From assembly GCA_025054575.1 (NCBI GenBank), contig JANWZN010000014.1, positions 1 through 34,954 of the forward strand: 34,954 bases of DNA, in the 5' to 3' direction. The notes beneath the pieces are model-generated. The model saw only the letters and a list, made by a program, of their open reading frames with translations, did no database searches and was not told the DNA's origin. Origin of the DNA: Geminicoccaceae bacterium. Its GTDB lineage: Bacteria; Pseudomonadota; Alphaproteobacteria; Geminicoccales; Geminicoccaceae. Both the position numbers and the translations under genes were made by a program. Positions 26,927 through 34,213 of this stretch are shown here, in pieces (position 1 is the stretch's first letter; the number at the start of each line of letters is the position of its first letter).

Positions 26927-26932
26927 TGTCAA
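26927..26932 (-). promoter_or_regulatory. Possible -35 element for the ABC importer string
   Basis: TGTCAA on the plus strand gives a perfect leftward TTGACA. No convincing -10 hexamer follows at 16-18 bases (the 17-spaced hexamer is CACTGT), and the start codon is about 209 bases away. It is supported mainly by its position opposite the rightward TTGACA at 27001. Confidence 0.22.
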
Positions 26933-26976
26933 TAGCCAGAAAAGTACAATTGAAGTGTGTATTTAATCCCCGCTCA

Positions 26977-27007
26977 GCGAGCTTGGCAGGCGCGGCGAGC
27001 TTGACAG
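26977..27007 (+). repeat. Direct repeat pair GCGAGCTTGRCAG (possible operator)
   Basis: GCGAGCTTGGCAG (26977-26989) and GCGAGCTTGACAG (26995-27007) differ at one base and start 18 bases apart. The second copy contains the TTGACA hexamer of the possible rightward promoter, so a protein bound here could regulate the flavoprotein gene. No regulator gene is next to it. Confidence 0.4.
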
Positions 27008-27027
27008 CGCATGGCCCGGTCTATCAG
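27001..27027 (+). promoter_or_regulatory. Possible promoter for the sulfide dehydrogenase flavoprotein
   Basis: TTGACA (27001-27006) is followed after 15 bases by TATCAG (27022-27027), a 4-of-6 match to TATAAT. The spacing is shorter than the usual 17. Transcription would begin about 30 bases before the GTG at 27067, giving a short leader. Support is positional. Confidence 0.35.
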
Positions 27028-27066
27028 AAAATGCTCAAATGCTGTTCGACGAGGGAGGCCCGTGCC

Positions 27067-28317
27067 GTGACGAACGCGATCCGCATCCGCCGCCGTTCCC
27101 TGCTCGCGACCTCCGCCGCTGCGGTGGGGGCGCTGGCCGCACCCCGGATCGCCCGCGGGGCCGCCGCCAGGGTGGTGGTCGTCGGCGGCGGCTGGGGTGG
27201 ACTGGGCGTGCTGCGCGCGCTCGCGCGCAAGAGCGAGGTCGAGCTCGTCCTCGTCGAGCCGCACGCCGCCTTCTTCTCCTGCCCCTTGAGCATCCACTAC
27301 ATCGTCGGCGATCGGCCCTCGTCCGACTTCGAGCACGGCTACGCGGCGATCGACAAGCTCGGCATACGGCGCGTACCGGAGGCGGCGATCGCGATCGACC
27401 GCGACCGCCGCGAGGTCGTCACCGCGAGCGGCCGGATCGGCTACGATTTCCTCGTGCTCTCGCCCGGGGTCGAATATGCCGAGGAGGCGATCGCGGGTTA
27501 CGCCGAGGCGCGCGATCGCCTGCCGGTCGGGTTCCGGCCGTTCGAGCAGCAGGGTGTCAAGGCGCTCGTCGACCGCTTCCTCGCCGAGGGCGGTACCTTC
27601 CTCATCGCGGTGCCGAAGCCGCCCTATCGCTGCCCGCCCGCGCCCTACGAGCGCGCCTGCCTGATCGCCGAGCAGATCGCCAAGCGCGGGGTCAAGGGCA
27701 AGGTCGTCGTCGCCGACGCCAACCCGCAGCCCTTGCCGCCGCCGATCGCCAAGCCGATCCTCGAGGCCATGCGCGCCGCGCACGCCGAGCGGATCGAGTA
27801 TCTGCCCGAGCACGAAGCGAAGGCGATCGACCTCGCCAAGGGCAGCCTCGATTGCGGCATCGCCGACGTGCCCTTCACCCACGCCAACCTCGTTCTTCCG
27901 ATGCGTGCCCCCAAGCTGTTGCGCGAGGCGGGTCTCGCCGAGCGCTGGGCGGCCGTCCGGCTGCCGGATTTCCGCTCCCAGGCCGACGAGCGGATCTGGG
28001 TGATCGGCGATGCCGCGGGCACGCCTTTGCCCAAGAGCGGCCACGTGGCCTTCAACGCCGGTGGCGTGGTCGGCCGCGCGATCGAAACACGGATCGAGGG
28101 CAAGCCCGATGCGCCGGTCGGTCCGGCGGAGCTTCCGGCCGGCATCTGCTTCGCCGCCGTCACCCGGGATCGGGCGATCATGATCAGCGTCGATTCGGCG
28201 TTCGTGCCGGGCGAGGGGGCCAAGCTGCGCTTCCACGTCGATCCGGCGCCGTCCCGGGAATCGAGCGAGGCGGCCGCCAACTGGGGTCGCTCGATGTGGC
28301 AGAGCATGCTGGGCTGA
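27067..28317 (+). CDS. Flavocytochrome c sulfide dehydrogenase flavoprotein (FccB/SoxF type)
   Basis: This periplasmic FAD protein oxidises sulfide and normally passes electrons to a cytochrome c subunit (FccA). The 416-residue protein has a Tat-like signal (RIRRRSLLATSAAAVGALA), VVVVGGGWGGLG for FAD, then Cys72 in FFSCPLS (matching covalent-FAD Cys42 of the Allochromatium enzyme), Cys189 in YRCPPAPYERAC (Cys161) and Cys361 in GICFAAV (Cys337), which form the redox disulfide there. VIGDAA and the WGRSMWQSMLG end also match. I chose GTG 27067, with GGGAGG about 8 bases upstream. No cytochrome subunit gene is adjacent. Gene is divergent from the sulfonate-type importer. Confidence 0.88.
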   Translation: MTNAIRIRRRSLLATSAAAVGALAAPRIARGAAARVVVVGGGWGGLGVLRALARKSEVELVLVEPHAAFFSCPLSIHYIVGDRPSSDFEHGYAAIDKLGIRRVPEAAIAIDRDRREVVTASGRIGYDFLVLSPGVEYAEEAIAGYAEARDRLPVGFRPFEQQGVKALVDRFLAEGGTFLIAVPKPPYRCPPAPYERACLIAEQIAKRGVKGKVVVADANPQPLPPPIAKPILEAMRAAHAERIEYLPEHEAKAIDLAKGSLDCGIADVPFTHANLVLPMRAPKLLREAGLAERWAAVRLPDFRSQADERIWVIGDAAGTPLPKSGHVAFNAGGVVGRAIETRIEGKPDAPVGPAELPAGICFAAVTRDRAIMISVDSAFVPGEGAKLRFHVDPAPSRESSEAAANWGRSMWQSMLG

Positions 28318-28334
28318 GCCGGGGCGACCCCGGC
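28318..28334. terminator. Seven-base hairpin after the flavoprotein gene
   Basis: GCCGGGG (28318-28324) and CCCCGGC (28328-28334) are exact reverse complements around CGA, starting right after the stop codon. The convergent gspF ends at 28364, so the hairpin may terminate either or both. There is no T-tract. Confidence 0.42.
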
Positions 28335-28363
28335 GGCCCGCGGCGGGGCGTCGTTCCGGTCGA

Positions 28364-29566
28364 TCAGAAGGCGAGGTCGTTGACCGCGACCACCGCCGCC
28401 AGGATCGAGACCACGATTCCGCCGACCAGAAACCCGAGGGTCACGATCACGAGCGGCTCGATCAGGGCCACGAGCCGCGTCAGCCGGGTGGCCAGGCGCT
28501 CCTCGAACGCTTCGGCCAGATGTTCGGCGACCGCTGCGAGCCGGCCGCTCTCCTCGCCCACCCGTACGAGGCGCACGGCGAGCGGTGCTACGATCCCGGC
28601 TCCGGCGAGGCAGCTCCAGAGGGGCCGGCCCTGGCGAACTCCGACGATGACGCCTTCCATGGCCGCGCGCGCGGCGTGGTTGGCGAGCATGTCGCGGACG
28701 AGTGTCAGGGCGGCGGCGAGATCGAGGCCGCCCTTCAGAAGCGTCGCGAGGCCGCGCATGGCCTGTGCGGTCGCCCGCTCGCGGGCGAGCCGGCCGAGAC
28801 CCGGGGCGGCCAGCAGAGCGCGATCGAGCCGGAGGCGGATGGCAGGGCGCCGCGTCGCGGCGAGCCCGCCCAGGACGAGGAGCAGGGTCGCGAGCCCGAG
28901 CATCGCACCGTGCTCGCTCAAGAGCGAGGCGAGGGCGAGCGTGGCGCGCGTGCTCGCCGGCAGCGCCGCCCCGGCCTGGGCGAAAAGGGGGGCGAAGCGC
29001 GGCACCACGACGAGCAGCAGCACGAGGAGTGCTACGACCGAGGCCGCGAACAGGACCGCGGGGTAGATCATCGCGGAAGCGAGCTTGCGCTCGAGCTGCT
29101 CGCTGCGCTCGCGCAGGGCCACGAGCGCACGGAGCACCTCGGGCAGGGTACCGGCGGCCTCGCCCGCCCGGATCATCCCGACATAGGCCCGCGAGAACGC
29201 CTCGGGATGCGCGGCCATCGCCTCGCTCAAGGGCTTGCCGCCGCGCACCGCATCGCGGACCGAGGCCAGAATGGCGCGCAGGCGCGGTTGCTCGCCGGTC
29301 TCGAGCAAGAGCGTGAGTGCCGCCTCGACCGGTTGCCCGGCGCCCAACAGCGTGGCGAGCTCGCGGCTCGCCTCGGTCACCGCCCGGGCGAGGCGTCGGC
29401 TCGCGAGCGGTGCCGTGGCCGGCTTGAGCGCGACCGGTTCGGCGCTGATCGGGATCAGACCGAGGTCGTGCAGCCGGGCGACGGCGGCCCGCCCGTCCGC
29501 CGCCTCGATCTCGCCCGTGACCCGCTCGCCCGATGCCGTGAGGGCGCGATACGCGAAGAGCGGCAA
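28364..29566 (-). CDS. gspF: Type II secretion / type IV pilus-like inner-membrane protein GspF
   Basis: GspF is the polytopic platform protein of type II secretion and related assembly systems. The 400-residue protein opens with FAYRALTASGERVTGEIEA, followed by two T2SSF domains, e.g. LATLLGAGQPVEAALTLL and GLATLLKGGLDLAAALTLV, each followed by GESxG-like GEAAGTLPEVL and GEESGRLAAV, and hydrophobic helices at the end of each. It follows gspE by 9 bases. No pseudopilin, secretin or GspL/M genes are in the window, so the system is incomplete here. Confidence 0.93.
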   Translation of the reverse strand: MPLFAYRALTASGERVTGEIEAADGRAAVARLHDLGLIPISAEPVALKPATAPLASRRLARAVTEASRELATLLGAGQPVEAALTLLLETGEQPRLRAILASVRDAVRGGKPLSEAMAAHPEAFSRAYVGMIRAGEAAGTLPEVLRALVALRERSEQLERKLASAMIYPAVLFAASVVALLVLLLVVVPRFAPLFAQAGAALPASTRATLALASLLSEHGAMLGLATLLLVLGGLAATRRPAIRLRLDRALLAAPGLGRLARERATAQAMRGLATLLKGGLDLAAALTLVRDMLANHAARAAMEGVIVGVRQGRPLWSCLAGAGIVAPLAVRLVRVGEESGRLAAVAEHLAEAFEERLATRLTRLVALIEPLVIVTLGFLVGGIVVSILAAVVAVNDLAF

Positions 29567-29575
29567 GAGCGGCCC

Positions 29576-31345
29576 CTACCAGTCCTCGGTCACGCGGGTG
29601 ACCTCCTCGAGCGCGGTCACGCCCGCGAGCGCCTTGGCGATCCCGTCCTGCAGCATGGTGCGCATCCCCGCCGCGACCGCGGCCTGGTGGATCGCCTGGG
29701 TCGGCGCCCGTTCGCGGATCAAGGCCCGGATCGTGTCGTCGACCTCGAGCAGCTCGAAGATGCCGAGCCGGCCCACGATCCCCTGCCCGTCGCAGCGCGG
29801 GCAGCCCGGCGCGCGGAACAGGATCGGGGGCACCTCGCTCGTGATGCCGGCTGCGGCCAAGAACGCGCGCTGCGCCGGATCGGCCGGGTGCGGCTCGCGG
29901 CAGTGCGGGCAGAGCACGCCCACCAGGCGTTGGCCGACCACCGCGCGCAGCACGGAAGCCAAGAGATAGGGCTCGACCCCCATGTCCGACAGCCGTGCCA
30001 CCGCACCCGCGGCGTTGTTGGTGTGCAAGGTCGACAGCAACAGATGACCGGTCAGCGCCGCGTGCACGGCGATGTCGGCCGTCTCTGGATCGCGCGTCTC
30101 GCCGACCATGATCACGTCGGGGTCGTGGCGGACGACCGAGCGCAGCACGCGGGCGAAATCGAGACCGATCTCGGCGCGGACGTGGATCTGCGTCACCCCC
30201 TCGATCTGGTACTCGACCGGATCTTCGACGCTCACGACCTTGAGGGCTTCGCGGTCGAGGCGATGGAGCGCGGCATAGAGCGTGGTCGTCTTGCCCGAGC
30301 CCGTGGGTCCCGTCACGAGCAGCATGCCGTGCGGCGAGCGCAAGATCCGCTCGAGGCGAGCGACCCGGTCGGGATCGAGCCCGATCTCGTCGAGTGCCAC
30401 CCCGCGCCGGTCGGCCTCGAGCAGGCGGATGACGAGGCTCTCGCCGTGCACGCTGGGTGCCGTGGCGACGCGCAGATCGATGCGTCGGCCCTCGAGCTCG
30501 AGGCGGGCACGGCCGTCTTGCGGCAGCCGCCGCTCGGCGATGTCGAGCTTGGCCAGGATCTTGATCCGCGAGACCACGGCGGCGGCGTAGCGCACCGGCG
30601 GCGAAGCGATCTCCTTGAGCCGCCCGTGGATGCGGTAGCGGACCCGGAGCCGGTCGGGAAACGGCTCGATGTGGATGTCCGAGGCCTTGAGGTGGAGCGC
30701 ATCGGTCAGCAGCTGGCTCACGAGCCGGACGACCGGTGCTTCCTGGGCGCTGTCGATCAGCCGCTCGACCTCTTGCCCGCCACCGTCCGCCTGACCGTCG
30801 AGATCGGAGACCAATCGCCGCAGCGCCGCGGGCCCGCGATCGAACCAGCGGGCGAGCGTGGCCTCGATCTCCTCGAGCGTGGCGACGACCGCGATGGGCT
30901 CGAGGTCGGTCGCGAGCCGCAACGCGCGCAGCGGATACGCCTCGGCCGGATCGGCGACCGCGACCACGAGGCGCCCGCCCTCCGCGGCGATCGGCACGAC
31001 CTTGAAGCGGCGCAGAAACCGCGCCGACACCTGCTCGCCGAGCGGTGGGCTTTCGGGAAGATCTTCGGCCGCGACGCGCTCGAGGCCGAAGAGCTCGGCC
31101 GCGGCTTCGGCCCAGGCCGCGGCGGTCACCTCGCCTCCTCGCACGGCCGCGACGACGACCGGCTCGGCCGCGTCGGCCGCGGCCGCCATGGCGTCCCGGG
31201 CGGCGCGCGGATCGAGCCTGCCTCGCGTCACGAGATGGTGGAGGATCGGGTGGAGGAACGGCGCCGGCGGCGCACCGCCCTCGATCGGCCCGATCGGGTC
31301 GACGGCCGGCTCGCTCTCGGGCAGACGGGTCGAAGCGCGAGCCAT
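29576..31345 (-). CDS. gspE: Type II secretion ATPase GspE
   Basis: This hexameric cytoplasmic ATPase drives pseudopilus or pilus assembly. The 589-residue protein has an N-terminal T2SSE-N domain (to about 165), DIHIEPFPDRLRVRYRIHG, Walker A GPTGSGKT (346-353), VSVEDPVEYQIEGVTQI, the Walker B-type VIMVGETRDPETA, LLSTLHTNNA, and a CxxC...CxxC zinc site (479/482 and 515/518). The start is ATG 31345, with GGAG upstream. It is the first gene of a two-gene unit with gspF and diverges from a nucleotidyl cyclase gene. Confidence 0.95.
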   Translation of the reverse strand: MARASTRLPESEPAVDPIGPIEGGAPPAPFLHPILHHLVTRGRLDPRAARDAMAAAADAAEPVVVAAVRGGEVTAAAWAEAAAELFGLERVAAEDLPESPPLGEQVSARFLRRFKVVPIAAEGGRLVVAVADPAEAYPLRALRLATDLEPIAVVATLEEIEATLARWFDRGPAALRRLVSDLDGQADGGGQEVERLIDSAQEAPVVRLVSQLLTDALHLKASDIHIEPFPDRLRVRYRIHGRLKEIASPPVRYAAAVVSRIKILAKLDIAERRLPQDGRARLELEGRRIDLRVATAPSVHGESLVIRLLEADRRGVALDEIGLDPDRVARLERILRSPHGMLLVTGPTGSGKTTTLYAALHRLDREALKVVSVEDPVEYQIEGVTQIHVRAEIGLDFARVLRSVVRHDPDVIMVGETRDPETADIAVHAALTGHLLLSTLHTNNAAGAVARLSDMGVEPYLLASVLRAVVGQRLVGVLCPHCREPHPADPAQRAFLAAAGITSEVPPILFRAPGCPRCDGQGIVGRLGIFELLEVDDTIRALIRERAPTQAIHQAAVAAGMRTMLQDGIAKALAGVTALEEVTRVTEDW

Positions 31346-31428
31346 GCGCTTGGCTCCGAACAACGCTGAGGTGGCGGCGTGGGCCCCTTTGTGCCACGAG
31401 GAGCTCGCGCTGCCAAATCGGAGGCGTG

Positions 31429-32697
31429 ATGCTACCGCCCGAGCGCGAGGCCGACAGGCCGAAGCACGAGCTGGCGCAAGGCCTCGCGGGCCGGCTCGTC
31501 GAGCTCGCCCTGCGCAGCGTCGATCCGGCGGCCCTCGTGAGTGGGCTCGCCGAACAGTTGCGCGCCCAGGGGGTCGGGCTCGGGCGGCTCTGGGTCGGCG
31601 CCGACATCCTCCATCCGACGGTCGGCGCACGCACGGTGAGTTGGGCGGTCGGCCGTGGCGTCGAAGCGACCGGCTTCTCTCGCGCCGAGCGCCGCGATCT
31701 CGACAGCCCGCTCTGGCGCGCGACGCCGCTCAGGGTCGTGCTCGGCGAGCGGCTCCCGGAATTCCGTCGCCTGCTGATCGGTCCGACCTACCGTCCCGGC
31801 GAGTTCGCGATGCTCGACGAGCTGCGCTCGCGCGGCCTCACCGACTATCTCGCCTGCTCGGTCCCCTATCCGCCCGGCAGCGTGGTCGGCGACACCGCGG
31901 GCATGGTCGCCACCTTCGCGAGCGACGGCCCCGGCGGCTTCTCCGAGACCGAGCTCGCTTTGCTCCGTGCGAGCGTCCCGCCGCTCGCGCTCGCCTGGCG
32001 CTCGATCCTGCTGCTCGACGCTTTGCGTTCGGTGGCGGGTGCCTATCTCGGCGCCGGCCCCGCCGACCAGGTGCTCGCCGGCCGGATCGCCCGCGGCGAA
32101 GTCGAGACGATCCGGGCCGCGATCTGGTTCAGCGATCTCGAAGGCTTCACCGCGCTCGCCGACACGCTCCCGCGCGACCGGCTCGTGGCGCTCTTGAACG
32201 CCTACGCGGGCGTCGTGCTCGACACGATCGCCGGGCACGGCGGCGAGGTGTTGAAGCTCATGGGCGACGGGGTGCTCGCGATCTTTCCGATCGAAGGCCG
32301 TGAAACCGATGCCTGCGCCCGCGCGCTCGATGCCGCCCGGGCGACCCTCGACGCGGTCGAGCGGTTGAGCGCCGAGCGGCGCGCGGCCGGCGAGCCCGTG
32401 ACCCGACTCTTCGTCGGCCTCCATTTGGGCGACGTGCTGTACGGCAACATCGGCAGCCGCGAACGGCTCGACTTCACCGTGCTCGGTCCCGCGGTCAACG
32501 AAGCCTCGCGTCTGGAGCGCCTCTGTCGCGTGTTGGGCCGTGCGGCGCTCGTCTCCGAAAGCTTCGCCGCCGCGGCCATGGGCCTACGCGACCGGCTCGT
32601 CCCGCTCGGCCGCCACACGCTGCGGGGGGTGGCGCGGCAGCAGGAGCTCTACGGGCTCGCGCAGGGGTCGGCGGCCGGCTCGCAAGCGCTGGGGTGA
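31429..32697 (+). CDS. Class III nucleotidyl cyclase with an N-terminal sensory-like region
   Basis: Class III cyclases convert ATP to cAMP. The 422-residue protein has a C-terminal catalytic domain (about 227-410) with metal-binding Asp236 in WFSDLEGFT and Asp280 in LMGDGVLAIF, Lys276 and Asp348 in the purine-selecting positions, and Asn357/Arg361 in NEASRLERL for the transition state. All key residues are present, so it is likely an active adenylate cyclase. The N-terminal 225 residues lack membrane helices and may be a GAF-like sensor. GGAGG lies 4 bases before the ATG. It diverges from gspE. Confidence 0.91.
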   Translation: MLPPEREADRPKHELAQGLAGRLVELALRSVDPAALVSGLAEQLRAQGVGLGRLWVGADILHPTVGARTVSWAVGRGVEATGFSRAERRDLDSPLWRATPLRVVLGERLPEFRRLLIGPTYRPGEFAMLDELRSRGLTDYLACSVPYPPGSVVGDTAGMVATFASDGPGGFSETELALLRASVPPLALAWRSILLLDALRSVAGAYLGAGPADQVLAGRIARGEVETIRAAIWFSDLEGFTALADTLPRDRLVALLNAYAGVVLDTIAGHGGEVLKLMGDGVLAIFPIEGRETDACARALDAARATLDAVERLSAERRAAGEPVTRLFVGLHLGDVLYGNIGSRERLDFTVLGPAVNEASRLERLCRVLGRAALVSESFAAAAMGLRDRLVPLGRHTLRGVARQQELYGLAQGSAAGSQALG

Positions 32698-32791
32698 GCC
32701 CGCAACGGTTGCGCCCTCCGCCCGGCTCTGCCACCTGAGCCTCGCTCGGGTCGCACCGTCGCCCTGCCCGAGGCTCCGGGGGAGAGACGCC

Positions 32792-34000
32792 ATGCCGTTC
32801 GCCGACGCCGCCGGTATCCGCCTGCATTATCAACTGAGCGGCCCGGAGACCGCGCCGGTCGTGCTCTTCGCCAACTCGCTCGGCGCCGATCTGTCGATGT
32901 GGGCGCCGCAGGTCGAGGCGCTGTCCGGGCGGTACCGTGCGCTGCGCTTCGACATGCGCGGGCACGGCGCTTCCGACGTGCCGCCCGGCCCCTACCGGCT
33001 CGAGGATCTGGCGCGCGACGCCCTCGCCCTGCTCGACGCGCTGCGGATCCCCCGCGTCCACTTCTGCGGCCTCTCGCTCGGCGGTGCAGTCGGGCAGTGG
33101 CTCGGTATTCACCGGCCGGAGCGGCTCGCCTCGCTGACCCTCTGCGCCACCGCCTGCAGCTTCGGCCCGCGGACGAACTGGGACGAGCGGATCGCGGCGG
33201 TCGAACGAGGCGGCGTCGAGGCGATCGCCGACGCGGTGCTCGAGCGCTGGTTCACCCCCGCCTTTCGCGCGCAGCGGCCGGCGGAGCTCGCCCGCTTCCG
33301 CGCGATGCTGTGCGCCACCCCGGCCCGCGGCTACGCCGCCGCCGCGGCCGCGGTGCGGGACACCGATCTCTGCGGCGAGCTGCACCGCATCGCGACACCC
33401 ACCTTGCTCGTCGCCGGCAACGCCGATCCGGCGACCCCGCCCGGCCGGCTCGAGGAGCTGCGCGCCCACATCCCGCGCGCCGAACTGGTCGTGCTCGAGG
33501 CCGCGCACATCCTCAATGTCGAAGCGGCCGAAGCCTTCAACCACGCCTTGCTCGCGTTCCTCGAGGAGCAGGAGCGGGCCGCCTTCGGCACCCTCGGCGA
33601 GCTCTACGGCCGCGGCCTCGAGATCCGCCGCGCCGTGCTCGGCGACGCCTGGGTCGATCGCGCGCTCGCCCGCACCACCGAGCTCGACCGGTCCTTCCAG
33701 GAGCTGCTCACGACCTGGTGCTGGGGGGCGATCTGGGGTCGACCGGGCCTGCCGCGACGGACCCGCTCGCTCCTCAACATCGCCATGTTGGCGGCGCTCG
33801 GCCATCACGAGGAGCTCGCCCTGCATCTGCGGGGGGCTCTCCGCAACGGCGTGACGCAGAACGAGATCGCCGAGGTCCTGCTCCAGGTCGCCGTCTATGC
33901 CGGCGTGCCGGCCGCCAACAGCGCCTTCCGGATCGCCAAAGAGGTGCTGCACGAAGCCGGTCCGGACCGCGTGCCGGCGGATCGCGCAGCCAAGGAATGA
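32792..34000 (+). CDS. pcaL: PcaD-PcaC fusion: 3-oxoadipate enol-lactonase / 4-carboxymuconolactone decarboxylase
   Basis: This 402-residue protein fuses two steps of the protocatechuate branch of the beta-ketoadipate pathway. Residues 1-260 are an alpha/beta hydrolase with nucleophile Ser95 in GLSLGG, likely Asp212 and His239 in EAAHILNVE. Residues about 262-390 are a carboxymuconolactone decarboxylase domain (WCWGAIWGRPGLPRRTRSLLNIAMLAALG, HLRGALRNGVTQNEIAEVLLQVAVYAGVPAANSAF). GGGGGAGAG precedes the ATG. Fused PcaL is known in actinobacteria and some proteobacteria. No other pca gene is adjacent here. Confidence 0.92.
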   Translation: MPFADAAGIRLHYQLSGPETAPVVLFANSLGADLSMWAPQVEALSGRYRALRFDMRGHGASDVPPGPYRLEDLARDALALLDALRIPRVHFCGLSLGGAVGQWLGIHRPERLASLTLCATACSFGPRTNWDERIAAVERGGVEAIADAVLERWFTPAFRAQRPAELARFRAMLCATPARGYAAAAAAVRDTDLCGELHRIATPTLLVAGNADPATPPGRLEELRAHIPRAELVVLEAAHILNVEAAEAFNHALLAFLEEQERAAFGTLGELYGRGLEIRRAVLGDAWVDRALARTTELDRSFQELLTTWCWGAIWGRPGLPRRTRSLLNIAMLAALGHHEELALHLRGALRNGVTQNEIAEVLLQVAVYAGVPAANSAFRIAKEVLHEAGPDRVPADRAAKE

Positions 34001-34024
34001 ACCCTTGGTAGAGAAACGGCTGCT

Positions 34025-34071
34025 CGAATCGCGGCCGAGCCGCCCGTTCGGGCCGGAATTCCCGCGATTCG
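34025..34071. terminator. Nested stem-loop downstream of pcaL
   Basis: CGAATCGCGG (34025-34034) and CCGCGATTCG (34062-34071) are exact reverse complements, and the loop between them contains a second hairpin GCCCG-TT-CGGGC (34042-34053). It starts 25 bases after the pcaL stop. A terminator or stable 3' RNA end is inferred; there is no T-tract. Confidence 0.4.
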
Positions 34072-34146
34072 CCCCGTGGCGATGCGGCCTTGATCGGGTT
34101 CGCCTCACCTCGTCCACCGCGCCGCGCACAAACTCGTCCACCAATC

Positions 34147-34155
34147 TGTGGATAA
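34147..34155 (-). promoter_or_regulatory. Perfect DnaA-box sequence
   Basis: TGTGGATAA on the plus strand is the exact reverse complement of TTATCCACA, the strict DnaA-box consensus. It lies 59 bases before the cation-transporter ATG in a locally less GC-rich stretch. A single box is not an origin; it might be a DnaA-responsive site or chance. Confidence 0.35.
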
Positions 34156-34213
34156 ACCGCCATCGAGCCGTCACGAGATCGTCGCCTTCGACCAGACCGG
34201 GAGAGCCTTCACG

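Larger units (their letters stand above)
26719..27066. other. 348-base divergent control region between ABC importer and sulfide dehydrogenase genes
   Basis: This is the only gene-free stretch longer than 300 bases in the window and is locally AT-richer. It holds outward-facing TTGACA hexamers on opposite strands (26932-26927 leftward and 27001-27006 rightward) and a 13-base direct repeat (26977-27007). Nothing in it looks like a gene with its own ribosome site. It therefore probably controls both flanking transcripts. Confidence 0.6.

Noticed and set aside
27067-28317. Loss of a redox cysteine in the flavoprotein
   Set aside because: The missing Trp-Cys-Pro cysteine corresponds to a non-catalytic position; the Cys337 equivalent is Cys361, which is present.
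27645-31634. Leftward open frame of about 1,330 codons
   Set aside because: It is a shadow of the flavoprotein, gspF and gspE genes in a GC-rich sequence where random stops are rare.
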